This document shows positions 12,192 to 23,534 of a stretch of 64,000 nucleotides of DNA, piece after piece (positions within the stretch are counted from its first letter, which is position 1; the number at the start of each line of letters is the position of its first letter). Both the position numbers and the translations under genes were made by a program. This DNA comes from Myoxocephalus aenaeus (lineage: Eukaryota > Chordata > Actinopteri > Perciformes > Cottidae). The notes under the pieces are model-generated. The model ran no database searches. It worked only from the letters and a program-made list of their open reading frames with translations, and was not told the origin of the DNA. Location of the stretch: assembly GCA_038501785.1 (NCBI GenBank), contig JBAMJR010000078.1, forward strand, positions 962,501-1,026,500, given 5' to 3'.

Positions 12192-12947
12192 GTGTTATAT
12201 TTGATCCATTTTGGTATTATGTCTATATTGGATCTCCTGTACAGCATCTTTATAAATACATAGAGACATTGTGTGAGGGGAAAAAAATAAGCTGAACCAT
12301 TCTCTGTAATTTCAATGCAGTGTATTTTATCTCGAAATGTCAAATCTTGCACACTTTTCTCTTTTCTTTATTTAATCTATTTTTTATATTTATCTTGTTT
12401 ATTGTATATTGTGTATAAGTATGAAGAGCTAAGTGAAACCGGAGTCAAATTCCATGGATGTGTAAACACACATGGCCAATAAAGCTGATTCTGATTAAGG
12501 ACAGAATCCAAACCGTCAACCTAATAAATATAAATATAATTGATTGAGGCGACCACAACACATATGTGTACGTGCTTAAGACAGACAGACATGCAGACAG
12601 ACAGGCAGTGAGGATGCTGTCTGCTGAATGTGACTTTGGGGTATAGTTTGTGTTATATTTGATCCATTTTGGTATCACGTCTATATTGGATCTCAAGCAC
12701 TGCATATTTGCATGACTATATAGCATCTTTATAAATACATAGAGACATTGTGTGAGAAAAAACTAAACGCTGAACCATTCTTGGTAATTTCAATGCAATG
12801 TATTTTATGTCCAAATTTTGCACTCTTTATTTTTATTTTTTAACCTAATTTATGAATATAATTGATTGAGACGGACGCAACCCATATGTGTATGTGCTGA
12901 AGACAGACAGACATGCAGACAGACAGGCAGGGAGGATGCTGTCTGCT
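12192..12947. repeat. Diverged direct duplication next to the znf395 promoter
   Basis: Copy 1 (12192-12629) and copy 2 (12650-12947) share GTGTTATATTTGATCCATT, the GCATCTTTATAAATACATAG block, GCTGAACCATTC, ATATAATTGATTGAG and the AGACAGACAGACATGCAGAC block, in the same order. Copy 2 lacks about 135 bp. That missing piece contains CCAATAAAGCTGATTCTGATT (12478-12498), which resembles the 3' tail of a fish retroposon. This could mean insertion into copy 1 after the duplication. Confidence 0.85.
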
Positions 12948-12989
12948 GCTGCTGCTCCGGTAACCCCTCACCTACATCATCTTTTGTGC

Positions 12990-14174
12990 CCGGTGCTTGA
13001 CATCTCCGCTCTGGCCCAGCTGCCACCGCGCCGACATTGGTTCTCCAAACAGACACACGTAGCGCGCATCCGGCCGACCAACCCCCGACCCCCTCCCCGA
13101 CCAACCCCAGACCCCTCCCCCAGACACGCCCCCTCCAGCCCGCCCCGCACAGACTGGAGAGCCGGCGAGCGGCGGGACAGCCAAGCCAAAGAAAAGCAAC
13201 GACGACCCGGCCGGCTGCAGCTTCGTGACGGCACGCACAGCACCGAGGTGAGAGCGAGAGAAATGCATTGTGGTTATTATTGTTATTATGAGTTGCATGA
13301 AGCGGTTATGTTTGCGTGCGCTGCAGGAGGAAATGTTGTTTTCCTCCAGCGGCTGAGCGGGGGAGGGGTTTGTTTCCCCTGATCTCAATCTGCGTGGCCG
13401 GGTGCAGATCAGTGTTGTTGCCGGCGGACTTGTGTTCGAGCCCCGCCAGAGAGCCGGGAACGACGGGTTGTTTTGGGGGAGCGTGTGAATTGCGTCATTT
13501 TTAAAGCTCTGCCTCCGCGTGCAACTTGCAGCACATTTGCAATAAACCGTGTAAGTGTAACGTCATTATTCGTAATGTTATTATAATAATAATAAATGCG
13601 TGATGGCGATTATTATGCGTCGCTTTTGCATCCACTAAATCAGTGGGAGGGGGTGACGTTATTATTGTGTGTGTGTGTGTGTGTTTATGCATGTGTGTGC
13701 GTGGTTGTGTGTATGTGTGTGTGTTTATGCATGCATGTGTGTGTGTGTTTGTGTGTGTTAATCTTAAACAACACGCGCCACATTGTCGTCCCTGCTGTTC
13801 TATCTCCTCCTCCTGTTGCATGATGGGTCGTGGGTGTGTATTTATGTATATTTGTGTGTTTTTGAGTCTTCTGGCGCTCAGAGGAGCGCTCGTTTTCGGC
13901 AGGAGTCCCCCGTCCGGCTCGCGGTCCCCGCCGGCAGAACTCGTGTCCGCACACGTTGTCAGAAAGGAGGTGTGTGCCTGAAACGCAGCGCTCAGCCAAT
14001 CAGCGGCCGCGCCTGCGCCAGACTGAGCCACTTGTTTACTACCGAAGCTCGACGCTGATTGGTGCAAAGCGGGCGCGAGAGAAGCGGGCTTTGCGCTGCG
14101 TTCACGTGCACGGAAAAGATTAGGAGAGTGGACCACTCTCGTTGAAAACACTCTTGACGACGGTTTAACGGGAG
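12990..14174 (+). promoter_or_regulatory. CpG-rich promoter region of znf395 with two candidate first exons
   Basis: CpG-rich DNA spans about 1.1 kb. A first candidate non-coding exon ends at donor GTGAGA (13248). A second ends at donor GTAAAC (14175), downstream of two CCAAT boxes (CCAATCAG near 13996; inverted ATTGG near 14057) and an E-box CACGTG near 14104. Either could splice to the acceptor at 15795. Most mono-directional CpG-island genes have several start sites, so both may be used. A TG-rich tract interrupts the island at about 13667-13758. Confidence 0.5.
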
Positions 14175-14353
14175 GTAAACAACCACGTGACTACATGTGA
14201 CACAGTACAGGACCATTCAGAGACCACTGTGTTTATTATGGGCTGTTTGATGTATTTGAATCGTAATATTCATGTTAATAACAAATACTATAAGTATGTG
14301 TAAATATGAAAATAAACAGATAATCATGGTAATTTCATAATCACCTAAATAAA

Positions 14354-14395
<42 letters not shown>

Positions 14396-15794
14396 GTTAG
14401 TAGCAAGTCAGCAAAGCCTCAGAGCAACATCTCCAAATTATGTTTTATATTTAATTTACAACAATATAAAACGGTGAAAAAAGCCTCATATCTGAGAGAG
14501 CCAGATTTTGCGTCTTTTCCACTGATTGAATAATCACTTCTTTTTTATTTCAATGTATTTGCTGTATTATGAGCTCAAATGTGCTCAGTTATGGGCAGAC
14601 CCTGTTTTTTGCATGATATTTTAAATATGTGGTTTGATTATGAATCGGCTGGTCAGACTCTTCAGGAAACTGACATAATACTCTAAGCATCGTAAATCAT
14701 GGATGGTAAATGCTGCAAAAAAAAACAGTTTTGAGCCATTGAAACGTTTCATCGTCATTATTCCCACGTGCCCTGAATGCAGCATTACCCCATTTTACCT
14801 CTACTATGAGGTCACAGTGAAAGGCCCCAGACGCCCGATCGGGTCTCCGGATGGCATACTTTATCAGAATAACAAAACCTTTACAGAGATGTGGGTCCGC
14901 CCACACGGCTGCACTCGCTCCAAATTATTATTTCACGATCAGATTTGTTTTCCGATCCCCTGAGGCCCTTTAGCGCTGCAGATCCAACACTCGTTAGTCA
15001 CCGTTTAGATCAACATAGTAATGCATCAGAGAAGGCCCAACGTGGTTCATCTGCTGCCGCGGCTCACTACGTGACCGTTCTTCCTGTTTGTGAATGACCT
15101 TTGACCTTCCTGGCTTAAAGTAGCTCTGAGCTCACGGTTTGAAGTCTTGTCTTTGGCTTGAGTCGGAGACAAACTGGTGGCGTGGGCTTCGAAAGAAGTG
15201 GACATTTAGGAGGCAGAGAGGTTCGAATGAAAGATGCCTTTGAGTTGCATTGTGGGAAATGTAGGATCCCGTGAATTTTTTTTTTTAAAGCTAGTGCATA
15301 CTTTGTTCAAACTGTCTTGAGTACCAGAACAGAAGAGCAGTACTAACTGGCTGCCACTTTAATAAGACAGGGTTCTTATGGTCATGGAAAACCTGGAAAA
15401 GTCATGTAAATGTGTTATATTCATGTGTTCATTTACGCTGAGTTTGAAATAATTAATATGCTTTTAAAAGAAAGACTCAAAATATAAGCAGGCATACATA
15501 CAGGCATCTATATAAATGTTTATTCTTTTAATCAAACTATTGTCTCATTCATTTGAGTCATTTAAGGTTTACTGTATGCTTTGTATTCTCATTGTTAGTT
15601 TAAATACTACATTTACTCACTTTTTACTGTTTACACCCAGAGTTCACTAAATGTTTGCTCATGGACATTTGGTTTAAAGTCATGGAGAAGCATTGGTCAA
15701 CATGTGTATGAACCCTGTAAGCAATGTAAGGCACATTGCATTGCTGTGGGAACATGTGACGACCTTCTCTGACCTCATGACCTCTCGTCCACAG
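14175..15794. other. znf395 first intron
   Basis: No coding exon is supported. It contains an (ATT)n array at about 14358-14394, AT-rich unique sequence and one copy of the dispersed CAGGGTTC repeat (15368-15717). Confidence 0.5.
15368..15717 (+). repeat. Dispersed CAGGGTTC...GAACCCTG repeat, copy A
   Basis: The ends CAGGGTTCTTA and TATGAACCCTG are short inverted repeats. The interior (GTCATGTAAATGTGTTATATTC ... CTTTTTACTGTTTACACCC) is shared at high identity with 21490-21900, 58845-59284 and 63655-63944. This copy lacks about 80 bp near the left end relative to the copies at 21.5 and 58.8 kb. There is no coding capacity. The terminal motif resembles hAT-type non-autonomous elements, but I saw no clean 8-bp target duplication. 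Confidence 0.85.
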
Positions 15795-15823
15795 CGAGGT
15801 GTGACCCCCTAACCGTGGCAGCT

Positions 15824-16841
15824 ATGGGACCCGAGGACAGAGGCAGAGCGGGCGACGCTCAGCGGACTCTGGTGAGTGGACGGCGGGAGAGAGACTCAGC
15901 CAACCCTTCTATCTGTTCATTCATCTGCTTTGGTTTTGGGGGCGACAAACGCACGTAAACACAGACGTCACCTGAAGGCAACGCGTCGGTCAGGACTCGC
16001 ATTTAGCTGATGGGAGGAGGAACGCTCTCGAAAACGAGTCTGTTTCCAAACGTGCTGCAAACAAATCTCCGTCTATTGATCAACCATGTTGGAGGAAATG
16101 TGGGGCAGTACATGTAGATCACTCCCATGTATTCTGGCTACGTCCGTAAATTGTACAGGCCATATGGTTATTGTCAAAATTGTGGGCTGTGACACACCTA
16201 AGTCCTGTATGTGTCTCTACTTTGGTGATATGACAACAGATACTGTGTTAAGGGAAGACAGGTAGCAGCTAGCAGCGATAAAAAGGCTTTTACAAAGAAC
16301 CACCGTCACAAGATGGATGGGTGAACAGTGAGTGAGATATATGAGATGGAGCTGTTAACCCACAGGATGAGAGCTCAATGGACGATGTTTACACGTCGGC
16401 AATAGAACAAGATGAGAACACCTGAATGTGTCTCAGGATGTGCTTTTGAGAGGACGGAGCAAACCAGACCCCTTTTGTTGTAGTTATTATTGTTTGTTTT
16501 TCATTTCTGTAAATATGTTTTCTGTTCGCGGTGAAAAGGCGTAAAAAAGTATATATTTAAAAACCGTGCTGCAGTCTAGTAACCAGGACCTCTCGGCCCT
16601 CAGGCGTGCGCTCAGGGGAGCGCGCAGGCCGAGAAGGCGCTGGCGGAGAGCCGGCATCGCAGGAGCGCGGCGTCGGGCCCGCTGCAGAGGAGGGAGGCCG
16701 AGGAGCGCGGCTGGAGCGACCCGGCGGCTCCCACAATGCACTTGGGCAGCGGGCCGGGGACCCGGGACGCCCCATACTGGTGAGGGATGGCGGTGACGGT
16801 GAGGCGGGGTGGACCGTGTCACACGCGGGAGTCTAAAGGAG

Positions 16842-16926
<85 letters not shown>

Positions 16927-19900
16927 AGTTTCCGCAGCCCAGAGTCGGTGGAGATGGACGAGATCATGGCGGCCATGGTTCTGACCAGTCTGTCCTGCAG
17001 CCCCGTGGTCCAGAACCCTCCACAGACGGATCCCGGTCCAGGTCTGTCTCTCCTCACACCAACACACAGCCTCTTGTACTAAGAAAAGAATGTGACTAAA
17101 TGTGTTAAAGAAACACACATTGGCTGATATAGGAGCTACTACTGGGTCTACTTTCCCTTTCAAAAACCTTGATTAACGTAAAAAAAGTCATTAAAAAGTC
17201 AAAAATAGATTACCGTAAAAGTCGGGTTACAAGCCGCTCCTACTTCCGGTCAGTGTCCCGCTGTAGCTAGCTAGCGCTGCTGCTAGCTAGCACTGCTGCT
17301 AGCTAGCGCTGCTGCTGCTACTGCCCGAGCCGGGGCTGGTCCCGCTACCTTCGGTGGTTGTCGGGGAGCTAACGGAGAGCTAGCGGAAGTTAGTGGGGAA
17401 CTAGCATGAGCGCCAGCTGGCTACAGCGGGGAGCTAACGGGGACACTGACCGAAGGTAGTAGCGGCTTGTAACCCGACTTTTACGGTACTTGGTATTTAG
17501 GATTATTTGGCACGGTGAAAAACAAACTAGCGCTCCCTAATGCACACGTTCTGTTCCCGTCATCAGAGGAGACCAATATCTGAGCACGTTTTCACAGGGA
17601 ACTATTTTCCGGCAGGAAAACGACGGCATGGCGTGTCTTTAAATGTCTTCGCGCCTTTACGTGTTGAGAGGTCGTTCGTTCGGTAACGGACTTCCTGCTT
17701 TGCAGCCGGCCAGTCTTCCTCCGCCGACATGGAGTGCGGCGGCGGCGAGCTCTCGGACAGCGGCAGCAGCGGCTACTGGAGCTGGGACCACGGCAACGTA
17801 AGCCCCGCCCCCTCGCCGTCCGTCAACGAGGCGGACGGCAGCCCCGACGAAGGCCTGCAGATGGAGCAGGGGGAGGAGCTCGGTGCCCGAAAGCCAAAGG
17901 TACGCGGCTCAGAGGCGGCGGAGGGCGTGTGTGAGGACGTGTGTCTGTCTGTGCGTCGGGTCTTGACCTCCTGCGTTGTGTCTCAGAGCTCCTTCAGAGG
18001 GGTGTATAGGTGTCTGTGGCCCAGCTGTGGGAAGGTGCTCACGTCTTCCGTCGGGATAAAGAGACACATCCGGGTGCTGCACCTGGGGTGAGTTGGATTT
18101 ACGCGCCAGGACAGCCAGTGTGAGCGAATGTCTCAATACTGGTGCTGCTGCAGTACCTTCAGTTATACTACACATTTATACAGATACAACAATTATACTA
18201 CACATTTATACAGATACAACATCATACTGAGGGACTGGAGGAAAATTATTCTTTAGGCTGAACCGTACGACTAAAATAACTACTAAACTACTACAATGTT
18301 TTGGCTACACCTCAACACCATGAGCCATGTCATGGCACACAACAATTCTTCAAATATATATATATATATATTGTTTTAATTATTTTTTAAGCACTACATT
18401 TAATATATTTCATATCCAACTTTGAGAAAACCTTTTCCACAAAATCTTTTTTTTTTGTATTTAGCAAAAGAAGCCAAAGTTCTCAAATGTTGAACTATGA
18501 TTGGTAGAATGTAGGTTTATTCATCGGTTCAGGAACGAGTCAACAAGATTATGAACTAATGACCGTTGTGTTTCCGTAGAGGTGTGAAGTCCCTTCAGCT
18601 CCTCATTAGTCTGAGGTTCAGGCGGTTTAGCCCTTTGCAACGGTTCTGAGCTGCAAAACAACATAAAAAACAAGAGGCTGTCACATGTTCAGGTTGTGGA
18701 AGAGCTCTGACTTTGTGACAGGAAGCGTTGAGACTTCTTTTATCTGCGCTGCGTTCAGTAAAGGTCAAAGGTCAAAGCTCCAGCTCACGCTTTGCATCCT
18801 GGTCCGTCCACAGCAGCGGGTCGGACCAGTCCCAGAGAGAAGAGGACTTCTACTACAGCAAGATCTCCTGTGAGGCCGTGGACGCCAGCTCCGCTCCGGC
18901 TCCGGCTCCAACTCTGGCTCCGGCCTTGGCTCCAACTCTGGCTCCGGCTCCAACTCCGGCTCCGGCTCCGGCTCTTTCCCAGCAGGCCCTGGGCCAGGCC
19001 CCGTCCTCCCATCTCAGCTGGGCCTCCTGCGGTTCCCCTCCGCCCTCTGGGCTCCAGATCCCCCCGGCCCACAGACCCAGGTCCAACTCCAGCTCCGGGG
19101 CCAACCCGAGCCGGCCCAGTCCGCTCAGCCAGTCGGCCCCCAGCAGCTTCTGGCAGATCCACTCGGAGCACCTCTACCAGGTGGGTGTGCAGTCCAGTCC
19201 GTGGTTTTTAAGTCATTTTGAATACTCAGTGTTTGTGGAAATTTTAAATAAAGCAGGAAATCGTAGCTTAGCATAGAGACGGGAAACGAGTGAAAAGCTC
19301 GCCAGGCTCAGTTTAAAGGTGACAAAAGCCATGGAGTCGCCGCGAGGCTGCAGCTCAACGTCGAGCAGGAAACAGTCCCACGCAGTTATAACCTATTAAT
19401 CAGTGAGCTTTAGGCCCTGGTAGGTGGATGCAGTTTCAGGAAATTGCTAAAACAATTACATTTTCCTTTCTTTGAAACGGATCATTATGTGGATTAATTT
19501 TCACAGAACTGCAAATATATTATAGTATTAAGACATCTAGCTAATAGCAGATGACGTAGGTTCCACAGCTGGTCTCTATCTTTTTAGATATGACTGTTTT
19601 CCTTTCCGTAGACTGAGCAGATGATTGATCGGTGCAGTGTCGCTGCTTAACCGGCCGGCAGTGATGTAATTAGTCCCACTTTGAATGGGGGTTTCCCAAT
19701 GCCTCGTTAATGTCTGGACGCTGTTTGCAGGCGGACATTTATTCCGTGAAGACACTCGATGGATTATCTAACGCGAGAGGTTTTCTTTTAGTACCTGTTT
19801 CAACATTTGCATTTGAGATCCCTAATTTCAATAAATAATTGTTTACTTCCCAGAGTTCTCTGCAGGCGAGCAGGCAGGGTTTTGTGGGCGGCGAGAGCGA

Positions 19901-22900
19901 CTAAAAGGAGATGTTAGCATGAATTATTAAATGTCAGACGTGGAAGCGGCGTGGGACTGCAGGCGTTCATGCTGCGAACATCGCAGTTTCCCGTCGCCCA
20001 AATTCAGTCGTCTTTTCCATGAAATCAGTCTGCAGATGTGTGTGGATTCATCTTTATTCGTCTTCTGCTAGATATCTCAAAAGGACATTGTTGCAGCGGT
20101 GGTTGTCGTGTTGTTTCATACGTCCTTCTTCCCCGCCTCCTCTAACGAGCCAATGAGCTGCAACTCTGTTCATGCATCACGGAGCAGCACATTTCGCTGG
20201 TGACCCGCATTTACCCTGAGCCGCCCAGCCTGTAAATGGATGCTTTGTGACAGTGAGAGAGAAGCTGTCTCCCCTCCAGGAGACGAGACGCTCACCAGCC
20301 TGCAAAAGGCAGAAAAACATGGAATCTCCCAGTGTGGTTGTGCACAGCGGTTTAGGACCCGCGGGCCCACTTTGGACCTGCAAACTCAATTGTTTGCATG
20401 TTTTTGTGTGATACAGATGTAAATCTCTGTCCGTTCTTTGGACCACATTAGTCTTTAATGTCCTCAGGGATGCAGGAATCTAGAGGGGAAGCCCTGCATA
20501 GTGTGTGTTGAGTTGTGCGTGGGTGTCATGGCTGCCGGAGGCTTGAGGTTTGAAAGGCCCGATCACGGCGGTTAAACTTTTATTTTCTGATCCAGGCAAC
20601 CCCGTAACTCCAGTCTCGCTATCTAACTCACTAGCATCCGGTTTTCTTGTGCAAATATTAGTGGAATTTATACAAATGCTCTCGCTCTGCGCTGTGGGGT
20701 GAGGCGCTAGGAATGCAGCCGCATGGGTCGGTGAGAGCTGCAGGAAGAGGACGGAGGGAAACTGGGAACCAGTTTGCAGGAAAAGACCATTTAGTGATGC
20801 TGTTAGTTACAGCTGCTGGGCAGAAGAAGCCAGGAATTGATTCGCTATTACAATTTAGCAATGTCGTCCACAAACAGCTGGCAGAGCACGAGCGAACACG
20901 CCTCCTCTGAGAGGCTGCAACAGTCAGACAGGAGGGTGAAACAGTCAAGTTTCATCTGGAACCCATCCAGAAGGTTCTGCAGGGAACCCTTTATGATTCA
21001 CGGGTTTCACCTTGAACCCTTTAAACAATGATGAAAAGAACTATTTTTCCAAAAAGGGTTATTAATGGAACCCCTAGTCTTACAAAGAACGCTTGAAAAA
21101 CCCCTATACTTGAAGCAAATGGTTCTGGGTAGAACTTCAGCCCATCGGGGAGAACCTTTTGGAACCCTTTATTTCTCAGATGAATCATGTGGCGCCTCCT
21201 CTCTTCTACTCCGTCCAGGCTTGTAGCCCCGTCCAAGTGTCTGTGGCCCCCAGGAGCCCCGGCTGCCAGGGCTGGACCCCCTCCACCACCGTCTCTGGCC
21301 AGAGCAACACTCCGGTGGGTCTTCTGTCCGGTTATGTCCTCATGTGTGTCTGTTGGTTTAAGCCTGACAGCCTGTCTATCATCTAGTCTCTCTCATTTCA
21401 ACTTTAGACTGAAACTTTAGGGAGAGGCCTGTTGGTAAAACATGACAAGACTGATCTGAAGACCATAAACCTGATTTACGTAGACACAGCAGGGTTCTTA
21501 CGCTCATGGAAAACATGGAACAGTCATGGAGTTTTAAAATGGTTATTTCCAGGCTTGGAAAAATCCTTGAAAAAAGTAAAATCCCAAAAGTGTAGTAAAA
21601 GTCATGTAAATGTGTTATATTCATGTGTTCATGACGTTCATTTACGCTGAGTTTGAAATAATGAATATGCTTTTAAAAGAAAGACTCAAAATATAAGCAG
21701 GCATACATACAGGCATCTATATAAATGTTTATTCTTTTAATCAAACTATTGTCTCATTCATTTGAGTCATTTAAGGTTTACTGTATGCTTTGTATTCTCA
21801 CTGTTAGTTTAAATACTACATTTACTCACTTTTTACTGTTCACACCCAGAAGTCATGGAAAAGTCATGAAACCCATTGGTCAGGATGTGTATGAACCCTG
21901 CATGTAGTGTAAACTAAGACTGTTAGAATGTTACACTACATTATGACTGAAGAGTAGTATATGTACGGCGTCATGGAAAAGCATTGGTCAGAATGTGTGT
22001 GAACCCTGGTACACAGTTGTTGTGTAGCAGCCATGACAGATAACTGAAATGACCACATGTTCATGACTGGCTTCTTTTGGACTTGCTCTGTGGTCGTGTG
22101 TCTTCAGGTGGTCAAACCTCGCTGTCGGTCTGTCAGCGTCGGGGAACAGTGGCTCCAACAGAACCGGCTGCAGCCCATAAGTGTGTCTCCCTCCCGCACT
22201 CACTGCTCCTTCAGGTGAGGCTTCCTGTCCGAGGTCTCGACCGCTAACTCTTTAACAAACTGTCCACGGCGTGTGGCTCTGTGTTAGGCAGAGCACTGCT
22301 TTGAGCTAAATGCTATAATTCTGATGCTAAGCCGGTAATGTTGATCTCACTTTGTGTTATTCTTTTCCCCCCAAGATGGCTGTGATTGCTTAGTTCTGGC
22401 CAGTAATATTGTGTTGTGATTGGTCGATTATCTGGCGATAGCAATGTGCTATGTCATTTAGCCGCTAGTGATAGCCAAGTGCTATCACTAGCTAGTTAGC
22501 TAGCGAGTACTAGCCAATGACACAGCACATTACTAATCGGCAATGACAGCACATTAGGGGGGGACTTGGCAGAACACGCTTGGGGAAATAAAAAAAAATA
22601 GCCGTCACATCTTAGTTCCGACTGTTAGCATGCTAACATTTGCTAATTAGCATGCTAACATTTGCTAATTAGCAGTAAATAAAACATTCCGCTGATAGCG
22701 ATATCAATAGTTTTGCTGGTATAATAAAGTATTAAAAAAGTTAAGGGATCACCAAAGTTAGCCAATTATATTTGTTGCATAACAGCATTAATCATTTTAA
22801 TCATAGTTATAATAAAAAGTATAATTTTTGTGTTCCCGATTGATGTAAAGAAAATAGGCCAGTGTTGAAAGCAGAGGTCTGTGTATCAAAGGGATTCTTT

Positions 22901-23387
22901 TCATTCTTAATTAATCTGCAAATAATTTAAATCAATCAATCATTAGGTCTAACATAACAGACAATAATGAAAAATGTCCATCAAACGTCTTGTTTTGTCT
23001 GACTAACACGAGGACGAACGAGGGAATATTTGACACAAAGAGAAAACCCTTCTGCTGCTTTCTGATCCCAGCATCTGTCCACTATCCTTCACCTCCAGGT
23101 TGTCTGTTTATTGCCCCTCACTGCTGCCTGTAAAAATCACATTTCCATGACAGGGCCAGGAAAATTGATTCAATCTTCTCTTCGTTGTTATTAATTTGTT
23201 CTTTTCGCTCAGTGTCATTTGTATTTATTCTTCATAGAGATTGCTCATCCTCATGATTTGTCTCTGCGTCTGCAGGAAGGGTCGCGGCGAGGCCAAGAAG
23301 TGCCGCAAGGTGTACGGAGTGGAGCGCAAGGACCAGTGGTGCACCGCCTGCCGCTGGAAAAAGGCCTGCCAGCGCTTCCCCGACTAA
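15824..23387 (+). CDS. znf395: ZNF395-family C2H2 transcription factor (9 coding exons, 437 aa)
   Basis: Coding exons: 15824-15871, 16604-16779, 16929-17041, 17706-17899, 17987-18087, 18814-19180, 21219-21314, 22108-22214, 23276-23387. All are GT-AG, phases match at every junction and 1314 nt end on TAA. Residues 82-97 ([16 protein letters not shown]) match the conserved acidic/export-type segment of ZNF395. Residues 186-209 form a single C2H2 finger (C186, C191, H204, H209). REEDFYY at 219-225 follows. Residues about 238-266 are an Ala/Pro repeat. The C-terminus (401-437) is the highly conserved basic Cys-rich box with KKCRKVYG and [15 protein letters not shown], which in this family binds DNA (GLUT4 enhancer factor/HD-regulatory type). 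The factor is nuclear with shuttling known for ZNF395. The model lacks the N-terminal KVYVWYGG-type segment that I recall from human ZNF395, and exon 2 (16604) is the least certain exon. Convergence with pnoc supports ZNF395 over SLC2A4RG or ZNF704. Confidence 0.9.
16845..16924. repeat. (TG)n microsatellite ending at a splice acceptor
   Basis: About 39 TG units run up to CCAG at 16925-16928, the acceptor of znf395 coding exon 3. The polypyrimidine tract of this intron is thus replaced by a TG array. Intronic TG runs next to acceptors are known in other genes (CFTR exon 9) to affect exon inclusion through TDP-43. Confidence 0.95.
17211..17488. mobile_element. 278-bp MITE with perfect 28-bp terminal inverted repeats
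   Basis: TACCGTAAAAGTCGGGTTAC at 17211 and its exact complement ending at 17488 form a 28-bp perfect inverted repeat, and weaker pairing extends inward for about 60 bp. The interior consists of GCTAGCTAGCGCTGCTGCTA-type reiterations. It has no open frame. It sits in the znf395 intron between 17041 and 17706. A second, more expanded copy lies at 57618-57992. Confidence 0.92.
18088..18813. other. znf395 intron after the zinc-finger exon
   Basis: Holds a two-copy 31-bp duplication (about 18162-18223), a short TA run near 18355 and AT-rich sequence. No further exon is supported. Confidence 0.5.
19181..21218. other. znf395 intron, about 2 kb
   Basis: Mostly apparently unique sequence with no supportable exon. 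It contains a teleost-type repeat at 20951-21172 rich in GGAACCC/AAAGGGTT motifs. Confidence 0.5.
20951..21172. repeat. GGAACCCTTT-rich interspersed repeat
   Basis: Repeated short blocks such as GGGAACCCTTTA, TTGAACCCTTTA, AAAAGGGTT and GGAACCC alternate in both orientations, a pattern seen in small inverted-repeat elements of fish. A short related fragment is at about 35690-35745. I cannot assign a class. Confidence 0.55.
21490..21900 (+). repeat. Dispersed CAGGGTTC...GAACCCTG repeat, copy B
   Basis: A fuller copy than A, including the tandem ATGGAAAACATGGAAC-type start. The sequence after it (GTAGTGTAAACTAAGACTG ... GTATATGTACGGCGTC, to 21973) is also present after copy D, so the true repeat is longer than the inverted-repeat core. 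A partial second end (CATTGGTCAGAATG..GAACCCTGG) occurs at about 21979-22010. It lies in the znf395 intron 21315-22107. Confidence 0.85.
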
Positions 23388-23534
23388 AGACTGCTGATGG
23401 AGAGAGAGAGAGAGTGAGAGAAGACGTGGATGGATGGATGAGTGTTTTAAAAAGACTTTTATCAAAAAGAGGATGTAAATCAGGGCCTGAGAGCCATCAA
23501 GAAAAACATCACTTCTGTTTAGTTTTTTGCTTCC

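Noticed and set aside
12888..13999. Several 60-216-codon frames in the znf395 CpG island
   Set aside because: Stop-poor GC-rich promoter sequence; frames overlap on both strands and none has splice or homology support.
18765..19211. Additional open frames on both strands over znf395 exon 18814-19180
   Set aside because: They are shadows of the Ala/Pro-encoding repeat, which is GC-rich and free of stops in several frames. The frame with REEDFYY and correct splice phases is the real one.
15824..23387. Calling the zinc-finger gene slc2a4rg because of the adaptor upstream
   Set aside because: Finger and [15 protein letters not shown] text are closer to ZNF395, and the convergent neighbour is pnoc, as for ZNF395.
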